A stretch of 64,000 nt of DNA from Tridacna crocea (taxonomy: Eukaryota; Mollusca; Bivalvia; Cardiida; Cardiidae). This document shows, piece after piece, positions 22,185 through 32,262 of this stretch. Position 1 is the first letter of the stretch. Each line of letters begins with the position of its first letter. The stretch lies in the NCBI GenBank assembly GCA_943736015.1, contig OX031066.1, forward strand, positions 9,552,245 to 9,616,244, read 5' to 3'. The notes under the pieces were generated by a model that made no database searches, had not been told where the DNA came from, and saw only the letters and a list, made by a program, of their open reading frames with translations. The translations under genes and the position numbers were made by a program.

Positions 22185-22250
22185 CGGACGGTATAGGTCC
22201 AAGATCAGACTGCACATTCCGTGCAGTCTGATCTTGACCTATACCGTCCG
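22185..22250. repeat. Family E palindrome, near perfect
   Basis: CGGACGGTATAGGTCCAAGA ... ACCTATACCGTCCG. The outer stem differs from other E copies (GGTATAGGTC rather than AGTGTAGATC) on both arms alike. Confidence 0.88.
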
Positions 22251-22501
22251 GAAAGGCCCATAAAGTCGCTGAAAGCGTTAAAAGAATCGTATAAAATCAC
22301 AAAAAGAATAGGGTGGGGGTACAAAAAGCATCTTTAAATTACTGAAGGAGGATAAAGTACCGGGTGTTATGCACTTTCAAGTGAAATCTGCCACACGTGC
22401 AAGCAATTGAAATAATAGAAATGGAGAAAAAAATATCAATCTAAAGAAAATACGACCTGCGCTAAATGTGTTTATAGGTACCCCTCCCTCCCTAGACAGT
22501 T

Positions 22502-22742
22502 TGACCCTTTACTTAATGATCCTGTGGTTTTTTGATTCAGAGAGAGTCAGCTAAATGAAGATATCGTGGTAAGCGAAGAAGATGCTTATAACAAAACAAA
22601 AAGGTTTTCGCCCGTATTCGGAGAATATTTTCTACTCTTAAAGGGAAAAAACTCTGACCCACACCAAATGCACAACCTGAAAATGGTTTCAATACAAAAC
22701 GGGTACACATTTTTTTTTTTTTTCGCCTGGTAAAGGGTTGAC
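22502..22742 (+). mobile_element. Family A MITE, decayed
   Basis: TTGACCCTTTACTTAATGAT at the left; CCTGGTAAAGGGTTGA at the right. The interior is diverged, with TTTTCTACTCTTAAAGG and GGTTTCAATACAAAACGGG in A order. The hairpin is largely destroyed. Confidence 0.6.
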
Positions 22743-23185
22743 GCATATTCTACCTGGAAAATTGTCTGGAAAATACCGAGTTATGCAGTTAATGACGACC
22801 TAGTTGATCGAAAAGTGTTGCAACGTTTTGGTGGATGAGGAAAGTGAAATGTAAGGAAAGGAAAGAAACGCATTTCAAACGGTAACTAGTAAGTCTATGA
22901 GATTGAGTTGCTCGGGTGGTCGGTCGGCCGACGTTCGATTGGATGACTGATTGTTTTGTTAACATGTTGATTATCATTTGATTGATTGATTTCAAAATCA
23001 TCTCTTAGTCAAATTACGACAGTACCTCATATTCGTGTATTTCAAAAATATGACCAAAACTGGGTTTTGGCCTACAAGTAGATTGCCCTCAAAGGCACAA
23101 AAGGCACTTCCACCTGCCACAAGTGAAAATAGGATATAAATTCCTTAACTCTATCCTTACTGTTCACAGTAGAAGGAGACCTTAT
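22743..23185. other. No gene recognised
   Basis: Contains a short TTGATTATCATTTGATTGAT tract and GGTCGGTCGGCCG; otherwise nothing recognisable. Confidence 0.4.
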
Positions 23186-23250
23186 GGACAGTGTAGATCA
23201 AGATCAGACTACGCTGAACTTGCAGTCTAATCACATATCTACAGTGTCCA
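23186..23250. repeat. Family E palindrome, one arm eroded
   Basis: GGACAGTGTAGATCAAGATC on the left arm; the right arm TCACATATCTACAGTGTCC has mutations. Confidence 0.8.
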
Positions 23251-23793
23251 CCATTTTACTTTAAATGAAGGCCAGACTATCTATTATTCTTGCAATGGTA
23301 CCATATTTATAGCCAATGTAACAATGTAAATCATTTACTTGGTAATGAAAGAATAAATAAAAATTCTGACTTCTTTATCACTGGACTACACGGGGTCTTT
23401 GGTATTTGTTTGATAGTGCCTATCACCAAGGACCATATTTTTTGCATTACAGATCGTGTTTGCTGCTGCAAGACAAGACCAAAATTAGAGCTTAGGTCAA
23501 TTTGTTAGCTGTGGGCATGATTGTATGTGAAAAGATTTGATAGAAGAGAAACAGCTCGTAGGATGTATGTGAAAAATTTGAAAGAAGAGAAACAGCTCGT
23601 AAGGAGCGTTTTATTGATGGATACCATCACATGACCAAAGCAGCCAATCAGGATCGAAACGAGATTTCAAGCCACAGATCCAACTCCATATCAACCGCGC
23701 CACAAATGACTCCTACCATTTATCTTATGCTGCATGGTCTTCTTCACACGTTATATATGAGCCATGGACAGTGGAAAGAGGGCTTAATCCATC
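23251..23793. other. No gene recognised
   Basis: A local direct repeat: GAAGAGAAACAGCTCGTAGG near 23546 and GAAGAGAAACAGCTCGTAAG near 23584, 38 bp apart. No family otherwise. Confidence 0.5.
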
Positions 23794-23885
23794 AACAAAA
23801 AGTTTCCATCCATGCCAGCCTGCGCAATCCGCGCAGGCTGACATGAATCGGAACTTTTTGCCATCGGTCGATTTTCTGTATGTCA
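23794..23885. repeat. Family D hairpin
   Basis: AACAAAAAGTTTCCATCCAT ... core GCCTGCGCAATCCGCGCAGG ... CGGAACTTTTTGCCATCGG. The flank ATTTTCTGTATGTC is typical of D. Confidence 0.85.
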
Positions 23886-24427
23886 AAGTTGCAGTGTACT
23901 CATGGTTGTTATACAAGACGGGTTTTAGGGATGTATGACGCCATGATGACTTGTTTGGCATCATGCATTGCCGAGATGGCAGAGCAAGTCCCATATCGAT
24001 AGATGATTCTTTGGATCGAGACAAGAAAAACTATCTTAACCTTGAATTCGTGCATGAAAGTCCATTTACAATCAAAACCCAATTGACAGAAACAAACAAT
24101 ATCCCTTCGGTAACGAGTTTTACAAATCAATGATTTGTTATTAGATATTTGTTGGGGCTAACTTCACATCTCCGCTCGCAGCTTTTCTCCAAGCAGACAT
24201 TCAATTAGTCTGACGGATGCATTTACTGTCAGAGTTAGTCATGGCGGCCGAATTGATCTGTCAATTCATTCAACATTTTAGACAGCTCATTTTTATACTT
24301 GAATCTACGTCCAGACGGTAAAATGTCGTTTGTTTGGTTGGTCGGTTGTTTCTGAACAGTTCTCTAAGGTGATTTCAACAATATTAAAGCCATATCACTC
24401 GTTTTAGCCAAGGGTGTTCCATACATC

Positions 24428-24617
24428 CAGAGCTCGAGATAGAGGGAGTGATTTCGATTTCAAAATTGAAAACATCAACTGTTCTCAATTAAACCCAATG
24501 TTGTTGGTACTCATTAGAATCATCTCGTCGAGACGATTCTGATGAGTACCCACCACATAGGGTTTGGAAGAGAAATAATGAATTTAGAATACCATCACTC
24601 CTTCTTATCTGGAGCTT
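24428..24617 (+). mobile_element. Family G element
   Basis: Ends AGAGCTCGAGATAGAGGGAG and TTCTTATCTGGAGCTTTG form imperfect TIRs. The centre is a palindrome around ATCTCGTCGAGACGATT (24510-24548) extended by AACCCAATGTTG / CACATAGGGTTT. Confidence 0.8.
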
Positions 24618-24625
24618 TGACGCCT

Positions 24626-24720
24626 GTAAGAAAAATATTGGCAGAGGTCAACCTGTGCAGTCCGTGCAGGCTGACCATTATCGAAACTATTTCCTTTTGG
24701 TAAATTTTCTGCATGCCTAA
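24626..24720. repeat. Family D hairpin, diverged
   Basis: Core AACCTGTGCAGTCCGTGCAG with a poorly paired outer stem; flank TTTTGGTAAATTTTCTGCAT is typical. Confidence 0.75.
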
Positions 24721-24826
24721 GGACCGTTCTACTTGAGGATTAGGCCGACTGTCCAATAAAGTGGATTTTATAGATCTATTACTATGTAACAAATCCTTTT
24801 GTATAATGCATGACGGGAAAATATCA

Positions 24827-24926
24827 AACATTTTACAAATCGTCGGTTTACTTCAAAAACATCGTAACTACAGCTTGTTACAAGCTGTAGTTACGAGGTT
24901 TCGAGGTAAATCGACGAAATGTTTGA
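24827..24926. repeat. Family F palindrome, extended
   Basis: CAAACATTTTACAAATCGTC ... GTAAATCGACGAAATGTTTG encloses the F stem, centre AGCTTGTTACAAGCT. Pairing extends beyond the other F copies. Confidence 0.85.
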
Positions 24927-25223
24927 CTAATTTATGTTTTTCTTAGGTTTCATTAAAGGTTCAAGTTGTGTCATGCATTAAACTTGTGAAAATACAGAAA
25001 TATTTCAATTCATCCAAATAAGATTAACTCTCTATTCGGGTTTAAGACATAAAATGTGAAAGAGATATTAACGAAACACACTAAAATAAGTATACAGGCA
25101 GCGTTCGAGGAAAAAACGGGTATTTATGACATCTTGGTGATGATACAAAACAAACCAAGCAATTCGTTATTTGACTCCATTTAATCTAAAAATTGTCTAA
25201 ACCGGAAGTAGAGTGGTCCTCTG

Positions 25224-25312
25224 ACATGCAGAAAATTTATCAGCAGCAAAACGTTTCGACGTAGGTCAGCCTGCGCGGACCGCGCAGGCTGTCCTACGTC
25301 GAAATGTTTTAT
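25224..25312. repeat. Family D hairpin
   Basis: Core CAGCCTGCGCGGACCGCGCA with outer stem TTTCGACGTAGG / CCTACGTCGAAA, paired but different in sequence from other D copies. Confidence 0.85.
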
Positions 25313-25750
25313 AGATACCTTAAACCCCCTTTTCATAGAACATGGCTCAAAAAGTGGGTTCCAAAAAGAGTTGAATTCTATATTGAGAACTCAAAACACA
25401 GTCAACTGAAACTAAGACTTTTCACCTCATAACAATACCTAAAAAATGGCCATGGTCCCCTAAAAAATTCAGGTGAGCGATCCAGGGCCATCTTGGCCCT
25501 CTTGTTTGTGTAATTTGGCTACTTAACTCTATGTTCAATATTGTCTCCGTTTTTACAGCACCCAAGCCATTTGTAGACCTGTGACCAATAAAAAGTTAAA
25601 AATCAACATTTATACTGATAATTTCTATTGAGCAGACTCTAAAAGAAATTACATAAATCTGAGAAAAAAGATATTATCAAGCATCAGATGAATGAATTTT
25701 TTAATGAACTGACCCACTGTTAAAATCTATTTGCAAGTGAATTTCTAGCA
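25313..25750. other. No gene recognised
   Basis: Contains GGTGAGCGATCCAGGGCCATCTTGGCCCTC near 25472, a short inverted motif. No coding signal. Confidence 0.4.
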
Positions 25751-26086
25751 TCACCTTCTATTAGTGTTTTCAGTACTTTGATTCAATATATTTCCCCCAT
25801 TTACTTGGTTGCACTTGGCCCACTTTTCTTTCAGACTGACTATACCGTTAAAATAGAATTTTTCGATTTGGTCCTCAAACCATGCCTATTTGGCATCCTT
25901 GAGTTCAACATCATCGTCATCACGAAATCTGGTTCCCCGCAAATGAGATTTCAAATTTCTAAATAAATGTAGGTAATAATCACTGGGAGCCAGATCTGGG
26001 CTGTATGGTGGGTGATCAAGTTGATCAAACTTACATTCGAAAATAACAGCTTTTGCAATCCTTGACTTGTGCCCAAAACTCAACAT
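25751..26086 (-). pseudogene. Mariner-type transposase, C-terminal remnant
   Basis: Minus-strand reading gives HKSRIAKAVIFECKFDQLDH, PPYSPDLAPSDYYLHLFRNL and FRDDDDVELKDAK. An in-frame stop (25886-25888) follows, then AWFEDQIEKFYFNGIVSL and KCNQVNGGN to a terminal stop at 25751. YSPDLAPSDYYL is the hallmark around the third acidic residue of the mariner DD34D triad. The first two catalytic aspartates and the N-terminal DNA-binding domain are absent: similarity begins just after the usual second-aspartate motif. A dead, 5'-truncated copy whose continuation across the stop shows it decayed by point mutation. Confidence 0.88.
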
Positions 26087-26559
26087 TCTGATTTTCCATC
26101 ATTGCTTTATGGTCAGTAACAAAGAGATTTTGTGTTACGCTTGACCCAAAACGCTGTTCTATGAACTTTCTGACACTCTCTCGTAGATCTATAGCGTCCG
26201 TAAAAACCACATGTTTTTCCGCAATCACGCTGAAAGGGTGAAACTGTAAAGCATAATTGTCACTTGAAGTTCGCCGTCGGGAGCCCATTCAAAATACATA
26301 AATTGTGGCATTTACTGCAAATAGCGAAAATGCACTTCGCTGTTTTATTTTATTAAATAATTGTGCACGTAATAAAACTTCCCAATCATTAAGATAATGC
26401 ATTTTTATTATTACTGATTACGAGTTGACACTATCATTTATTATCTGTTTAGCGTACTCATCGCCACCTGGCGCAAGTTCTCAACGGACAATTTGAAAAC
26501 ATTCAATCAAAATGCAGAGAAACCCATTGCGGTTGGGAACCTCTAGTATCCTTATAACT
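26087..26559. other. Sequence upstream of the mariner remnant
   Basis: A minus-strand frame (26031-26288) overlaps the mariner fragment in another frame. Its upstream residues (AEKHVVFTDAIDLRESVRKF, FGSSVTQNLFVTDHKAMMEN) look protein-like but I cannot assign them; they may be another part of a rearranged transposon. No mariner TIR seen. Confidence 0.35.
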
Positions 26560-26782
26560 CAACCACACAATAACTGCTTTTAGCACCAGTGTATGAGAAG
26601 CCTTTAGAAAACATTGTGGGTAAAGGAGAAAATGCTGGTAACCAGCATTTTCTCCTTTTCCCTCAATGTTTTCTTCCCCATCCAAAACATAAAATCATGA
26701 TTTCAGTTACATTTAATTTTTTCGTCTGCAAATCCTTTCAATTTGGACCAGTGTAATGTTTTGTCGTTTGGTAAAGAGTTAA
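26560..26782 (+). mobile_element. Family A MITE, first of a head-to-tail chain
   Basis: The left end is degenerate (AACTCAACCACACAATAACT). The hairpin at about 26606-26671 is nearly perfect. The right end GGTAAAGAGTTAA has its TTAA at 26779, which also starts the next copy. Confidence 0.88.
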
Positions 26783-26910
26783 ACTTTTACCACACAGACC
26801 CGTGTTTTAACGACAATGAGAAATAATACTTCTGAAAATATTGTGGGAAAAGGAGAAAGTACTGGTGCCCAGCATTGTCAACTTTTCTGACAATGTTTTC
26901 TAATCTTTAA
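26779..26910 (+). mobile_element. Family A MITE, truncated, middle of chain
   Basis: Shares TTAA 26779 with the previous copy and runs through a damaged hairpin (GAGAAAGTACTGGTGCCCAG ... TGACAATGTTTTCTAATC). It is cut at 26907 where the next copy's TTAA begins. Confidence 0.8.
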
Positions 26911-27133
26911 CCCTTTTACTGAAAAATCCCTGTTATTTTTTCTTTTACGACACTGAGATAGAAGGCTTTTAAAAATATTTTGCGAAAAGGAGAAAATGCT
27001 GGTAAACAGTATTTTCTCCTTTACCCAAAATGTTTTCTACCCTGCTAGAAACAGATTTCAATTTTTGTTTTGTCGTCTGCTAGTGCTTTCAATTTGGACC
27101 AGTCAAGAATTGTCTCCTTTGGTAAAGGGTTAA
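26907..27133 (+). mobile_element. Family A MITE, complete, third in chain
   Basis: TTAACCCTTTTACTGAAAAA to GGTAAAGGGTTAA (TTAA at 27130). Hairpin centre GCTGGTAAACAGT with a few arm mismatches. Confidence 0.88.
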
Positions 27134-27169
27134 AGAACAAACTCAATCATTTTGGGCACATAATATAAA

Positions 27170-27398
27170 ATGTCGTCTAGAAAAACTTTCAATTTGGACC
27201 TGCCTAAAATTTTGTTGTGTGACAAATAGGTATCAAACAACAAACTCTAGACTTGTCCCAATTCAAAGTAACTGAGGACGACGCAATAAATGTGGTTCAA
27301 ATAAGACATTCCCTTTTGGAGCAGTAAAATATTATGGGAAAAGAAGAAAATACTGATTCCTTCTGTTGTTAAATGTAGAAGGATTGTGAGGTACAGAG
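27170..27398 (+). mobile_element. Family A fragments
   Basis: 27170-27235 is a right-end piece (GTCGTCTAGAAAAACTTTCA, GGACCTGCCTAAAATTTTGT). 27300-27398 has GGAGCAGTAAAATATTATGG and GAGAAAATACTGATTCC, a one-armed remnant running into the next TTAA. Confidence 0.55.
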
Positions 27399-27616
27399 TT
27401 AACTCTTTACCACACAACAATGATTTTAGACCGGTCCAAATTGAAAGCATTTGAAGACAACAAAATAAACGTAACTCAAAAATTGAAGAGGTTAGAAAAC
27501 ATTGTGGTAAAAGGAGAAAATGCTGGTTACCAGCATTTTCTCCTTTTCCCAAAATGTTTTCAAAAGGCTTACACCCCAGGGTCGTAATAACCAGGGATTG
27601 TTTAGTAAAAGGTTAA
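27399..27616 (-). mobile_element. Family A MITE, complete, opposite orientation
   Basis: TTAACTCTTTACCACACAAC at the left, then TTTTAGACCGGTCCAAATTG. Hairpin at about 27495-27560 with centre GCTGGTTACCAGC. Ends AGTAAAAGGTTAA (27613). Confidence 0.9.
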
Positions 27617-28107
27617 GCTAGCAACGTTGTCCTTTGGTTTTAGGTATTTAACGACCTTTCAAGATGATTACATTATACCACAGCTTTCTAAAACAAATTC
27701 TTTGTGCATTTTTTTCCTCAGCTATTAGCTGCTTTCTCACAAATACATAGTCGAAACGATGTTCAATCATGAAAAAAGCACAATATTAACAAGACAATCA
27801 TTCCCCAATTCTCGAAAAGATATGGGCAAAGCTGAGGCTCGGGTCAGAAACCCATGGGTTCATATAATAGACGGTGCCACTGGGATTGGCGTATTTCTAG
27901 CAAATGCAAAGATATTGAAATGTACTAGTATAAAGCAATCATTTATCTAAAGCAAGCAAATATCCTATGTCCATTAGGCGTTTGTTTATTACAGGTTCGG
28001 CTGTATATTGTATAACATTCTAATACGGATTTATCGTTTAATGGTGAGGTACTTGTTAAAATATTGAGGTAAAAGGAGAAATCGCTCTCTAAGAGCACTC
28101 CACACTT
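27617..28107. other. No gene recognised
   Basis: A plus-strand 63-residue frame at 27759-27950 has no identifiable motif. ATATTGAGGTAAAAGGAGAAATCGCT at 28062 hints at a lone A arm. Confidence 0.4.
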
Positions 28108-28116
28108 AAATGTTTG

Positions 28117-28519
28117 CATTTTCGCAAGCCAAGGCCGACGATTCACTACGCTACTCGACCCTTGGCGGATCGAGCTTGATTTTTACGTTCACCCGATACG
28201 CTTTTTTATTGGATGCAGCCAGCTCCAGCTGCAACGAAATCGCTCGTAGCATTTTATCTTTGATAAAAATAGAACAAAGTCTCTACCTTTCGAATAGAAG
28301 GTAAAACATGGAAACCCACGTGGATGTCTGCTTATCGTTTCATGTATATTTGTCAGCGGTCTGTTAAACGATATTTCATTTGCTTTTAGAAATATGATGT
28401 AAATGGGGGTTATAACTAGCATCCAATAGAGGGCGCATCGCAGGAATCTCGAAATCGGGCTCAATCAGCCAAGGTAAGAGCCACATATATAGTGATCGTA
28501 AACTTGGCTCGCGAAGATG
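28117..28519 (+). mobile_element. Family H element, copy 1, with perfect 9-bp target duplication
   Basis: Starts CATTTTCGCAAGCCAAGG, ends CTTGGCTCGCGAAGATG, and is flanked on both sides by AAATGTTTG (28108-28116 and 28520-28528). Inside: GGCGGATCGAGCTTGATTTT, GGATGCAGCCAGCTCCAGCT, and on the minus strand a short open frame starting MSPISRFLRC. A 9-bp duplication fits Mutator-like or Merlin-like transposition; there is no transposase. Confidence 0.88.
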
Positions 28520-28599
28520 AAATGTTTGAGACTGCTTAATAACTATTCAAAGTATTTGCAGGCATCAATTAAAAAAAGGCTATAAAGACAAGGTTTGTT

Positions 28600-28697
28600 T
28601 TTCATGTGGTAGAAAAAAAATCTGGTTACAAGCACTTCTGTTTTATTTTTTTTTTGTTTTTCACAATGTTTTCAAAAAACTTTCTTTTAAAGGATTG
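28600..28697 (-). mobile_element. Family A fragment, decayed
   Basis: GTGGTAGAAAAAAAATCTGG, TTACAAGCACTTCTG, TTTTTCACAATGTTTTCAAA: half an A copy abutting the intact copy at 28698. Confidence 0.55.
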
Positions 28698-28926
28698 TTA
28701 ACCCATTACCACACAATCCCTACTTTTGACGCCCTTGAGAAAGAAGACTTTAGAAATCATTGTGGGAAAAGGAGAAAATGCTGGTAACCAGCATTTTCTC
28801 CTTTTCCCACAATGTTTTCTACCCTTCACAAAACAAATCTCAAATTTTCAGACACTTAAATTTTGTCGTCTGCAAATGCTTTCAATTTGGACAAGTCTAT
28901 AATATTGTCGTTTGGTAATGAGTTAA
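28698..28926 (+). mobile_element. Family A MITE, complete, near-perfect hairpin
   Basis: A 229-bp reference-quality copy: TTAACCCATTACCACACAAT ... GGTAATGAGTTAA. The stem from about 28757 to 28821 is perfect through CATTGTGGGAAAAGGAGAAA, with a one-base centre. Confidence 0.95.
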
Positions 28927-29349
28927 GTACAGTATGAAATATCTAGGCCAAATTTAAAATGTCAGAATAATGTCGACAGGCCGTAAGAGCTTTTTCTCAT
29001 TAGCATAACTGATGCATCTTTTCAAGATGAATGCCTGTTTGCCAAAAGAGCCTGTTTAATTATTATTCTTAACGAGTTTCCTTAAGTTTATTTCAGGAAT
29101 TTAAGTATTCTTATATTTTTTAATCCTATTTCAAAAGCCCTTTTTCGTCGTCTTGCAGCAGGGCTGGTCATATTTGAAAAGACTGCGGCAAAAGGGGGAG
29201 AGGGGTTCTAGTAATACGTAAGTCCATTTTTTGCGCCCCCCCCCCCCCATGTCTCAATAAAATTCATTACCGAAAGAGAATTTAGTTTTTTTCTTTCAAA
29301 TTTACAAGGATGTTTTTGAAGTCATCTTCGGAATTTGTCCTCTGATTTA
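28927..29349. other. No gene recognised
   Basis: AT-rich DNA with a C-run (29238-29248). Nothing supportable. Confidence 0.4.
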
Positions 29350-29577
29350 TTAACCCTTTACCGCACAATCCCGACTTTTAACATCCCAGTGAAAGAGGCC
29401 TTTTGAAAACATTGTGGGAAAAAGAGAAAATGCTGGTTACCAGCATTTTCTCCCTTTCCCACGATGTTTTCTTCCGTTCCCAAAACAAATTTCAATTCTT
29501 TAGTCACATTTTTTTTTCTGTCTCCAAATGCTTTCAATTTGGACCTGTCTAAAACTTTGTCGTTTGGTAAAGAGTAA
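29350..29577 (+). mobile_element. Family A MITE, right TTAA mutated
   Basis: TTAACCCTTTACCGCACAAT at the left; GGTAAAGAGTAAA at the right, so the right TTAA is lost. Hairpin centre GCTGGTTACCAGC. Confidence 0.9.
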
Positions 29578-30349
29578 AGAGGATGTGACCTTTGACCCTT
29601 TGCTGTGACCCTAAGCTCGCAGATAGGTGTGTGGATCATCTGCTCCGGGCGTCGTTCCATCAAGATGGACAGGTGTTGGGAAGTTGTATTTTTTTTCAAA
29701 CTCGGGCAAAGGGATCAGGATATATTGAGTAGACACGAAATGCAATCAGACAGAAGGACGAATAGACGGAAAAGTAGATAGATGGAAGGACGGACGACTA
29801 TGGCATGTCATAATACACCCCTTCAGGCGTATAGAAATATCCACCAGAAAAGGCATCAAAGCAAAACTTTCGGAAACATTTAGTCGTGGAGATGGCGAAC
29901 AAGAAGCGCAACCTATCATCTTGCAATCTTTAATCAGGCATTGCCGTTTAGCATTGCACAACCTTCCCGTCAGGCTTAGTCCCATCATGCACTGTGCAAC
30001 CTTCCCGCCATGCTTTGTGCAACCACGTGATATGTAAAAATGTCATCATTTCCCATTTTTACGAGGTTCGATGAACTCCGGAATCTAAATTGAAAATTTA
30101 CATATGACAAGTAAGCTATACAACTGCACAGTTGTGGAATTAATCTTGTCTGCGATGCATCAAACTGGTCTCAAATAACGGATCAAAAAAAGGACTAGGA
30201 TAAATAGGAGACAGAGGAAAAAACAGACAGAGAAAAAGATAAGGAAGTATCTGCAGACTGTGAGACGGCTGGACGGAGAGATAGATGAATAAATGGAGAG
30301 ACAGAAGAGGGGACAGGCGAACCTCCAGGCGGACGGACGGATGTACAAA
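29578..30349. other. Degenerate short repeats, no gene
   Basis: GGAC/GATG-rich tracts (AGAAGGACGAATAGACGGAA, GATGGAAGGACGGACGAC) near 29750-29800 and AGACAGA-rich sequence at 30210-30340. A local repeat CAACCTTCCCGTCAGGCTTAG / CAACCTTCCCGCCATGCTTTG at about 29960 and 29998. Confidence 0.5.
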
Positions 30350-30393
30350 AAGAGAGAGAGAGAGAGAGACAGGGAGAGACACAGAGAGAGAGA
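30350..30393. repeat. (GA)n microsatellite
   Basis: AGAGAGAGAGAGAGAGAGAC and related units. Confidence 0.9.
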
Positions 30394-30914
30394 ACCTTCA
30401 CACAGAAAGGCCAATGTTTGTTGGTTTGCTGCTTGGGGCGTTGGTTTGGTAGCTAGTTGGTTGGCTGATCGGTTAGTTTGATCATAATCAATAGTATTTT
30501 GATGTTTTATCCTGCTGTCAGTGTGTTCTGGTGCTCTTCTTCGCCTTTTACCGAAGTACTGCATTATGTGTATTTGGAAGCCAGTTCTATACATATTTCC
30601 TATCGTCTTGCTATTCACATTAATAAACTTTTGAAATGTTAACATTTGTATTGTCCAATTGGACGTAGTCCAATTTCATCGATATCAATCATAAAAAGAG
30701 CTTAAAACTCAGACAACAGATATTCAAAATGAATCCCTTTTTAAGTCGTGTCTTAGTCAAAAGTCTTTAACTAAATAGCATATCACGCACAAGGAGAACA
30801 CAATGGGTTAGAAAACATTAAACTGACGGTTGATAGATGGGTTCTACCAAGTGTTGTTTGCATCTGAATTCCTCTACTTATAAATTTCATGCTTTCCGGT
30901 AGGATATTGAGAAA
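30394..30914. other. No gene recognised
   Basis: A GTTGGTTTGCTGCTTGGGGC-type TTGG-rich tract at 30420-30475, then unique AT-rich sequence. Confidence 0.4.
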
Positions 30915-31275
30915 TAGCAGTGAGAATATTTTTCGATCTTACACTGGTACCACCCGTGATGCGCGTGCCTCACAACCGGATGGGAAATATGACGTCATAT
31001 ACGTTAGGCTCGTACATTTCTCGCACTTGACGTAATATTGTAATACGTTGTTATGCGGAAGGGGTACGCCAAGGGGAATAACGGAAAAGAACTGTACTGG
31101 ATTTTGATAAAGCTCCTCCCAGAAAGGGTTAAAAGCATGAAATAAATAGAATATTTATTTTTTTCCGTGAAAGATCGAAATTTATTTCATCTCGTGAACA
31201 CCATCGGTAATATTGAAATATTAAAATATTACCAATGGTGTTCACTTGATGAAATAAATTTCGATCTTTCACCAA
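30915..31275 (-). mobile_element. Family L element, copy 2
   Basis: Inverted relative to copy 1 at 21 kb. Shares GAAATATGACGTCATATACG (TGACGTCA at 30990), GCGGAAGGGGTACGCC, AAGAACTGTACTGGATTTTG, AAAAGCATGAAATAAATAGA, and the hairpin GTGAACACCATCGGTAATAT / AATATTACCAATGGTGTTCA with AAATTTCGATCTTTCACC at the end. Confidence 0.78.
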
Positions 31276-31477
31276 AAAAACCCCAAAATATCCTTTATAT
31301 GTTATAAAAGAGTTTCTATGGAATTATGGCGTTTTCTAACATTTTTAGGACCAATCCATTCTTTCTTGGTATTTGTATGCCACTACTTTGCAAACCGTCT
31401 TTCCTAGCCTCTGGTTTTAAAAAAAAATCGAAAAGAGAATGTTCAGCGGTAGAATAGAACTATTAACAATTATAGTT

Positions 31478-31552
31478 GAGCTGGGAAATCAAACGACCGA
31501 CCCCAACATTTTAATTCTAGCATGCTACCGACAGAGCTTAAGGGCTCGGCAT
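31478..31552 (-). mobile_element. tRNA-derived SINE head
   Basis: The minus strand reads CATGCCGAGCCCTTAAGCTC, TGTCGGTAGCATGCTAG, GGTCGTTTGATTTCCC: A- and B-box-like elements with tRNA spacing. Body not delimited; a GA repeat abuts it. Confidence 0.55.
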
Positions 31553-31622
31553 GTAGAGAGAGAGAGGGTGATAGAGACAGACACACAGAGAGACAGAGAG
31601 AGACAGAGACACAAAGAGAGAG
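31552..31622. repeat. (GA)/(ACAG) microsatellite
   Basis: GTAGAGAGAGAGAGGGTGAT then GACAGACACACAGAGAGACA. Confidence 0.85.
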
Positions 31623-31691
31623 GTACCCCAACTGATCGCCCTGACAAGATATCTAAATTGATCAAACGCGCTAACACACCAAGTGTTATGA

Positions 31692-31918
31692 GTATTCTCT
31701 TACCACACAATCCAGGGCTTTTACGACCCTTACAACAAGACTGATTGAAAACATTGTGGGAAAAGACGAACTGGTAACAAGCATTTTTTTTTCTTTTACC
31801 GCATTTTTTTCTATTGTTTCTGATACAAATCCTATCATGAGAGGGAAATTTAATTTTTCATTAGCAATTGCTTTGCATTTGGACTAGTCTAAAACATTGT
31901 TGCTTGGTAAAGGGTTAA
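31692..31918 (+). mobile_element. Family A MITE, decayed hairpin
   Basis: CTTACCACACAATCCAGGGC at the left; GGTAAAGGGTTAA at the right (TTAA 31915). The hairpin is degraded by a T-run and a deletion (AAAAGACGAACTGGTAACAA). Confidence 0.8.
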
Positions 31919-32093
31919 TTAAAACGTATATAATTTATGTAACTCCCTCATATTGACTCTGCCATTCTTTGAACACAGTGGACGCCAAAGTGTACAGTGC
32001 GTGACGAGTTATTTCCGTTGACCTGGAATGATGGGAATTCAGAATTCCTACAGTAACTCTTTCCTTTATTGTAGACGAAACAAGATCTTTTAG

Positions 32094-32158
32094 TGGACAG
32101 TGAAAATCAAGATCAGACTACCTGTCGTGCAGTCTGATCTCTGATCGACACTGTCTAC
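32094..32158. repeat. Family E palindrome
   Basis: GTGGACAGTGAAAATCAAGA ... GTGCAGTCTGATCTCTGATC ... ACACTGTCTAC; the loop is shortened. Confidence 0.8.
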
Positions 32159-32262
32159 TCTTCTATATTCTAGATTATGATCAAACTGTATCATCATCCT
32201 GTAGAGGGAATATACTTGCTGCCATTGATAACATGTAGGTTATTTATTTAGAAGTGAAAGAG

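Noticed and set aside
30160-30645. 161-residue minus-strand frame
   Set aside because: Mostly a (GA)n and AGACAG-rich repeat read in reverse (Ser/Leu runs); the rest has no recognisable protein.
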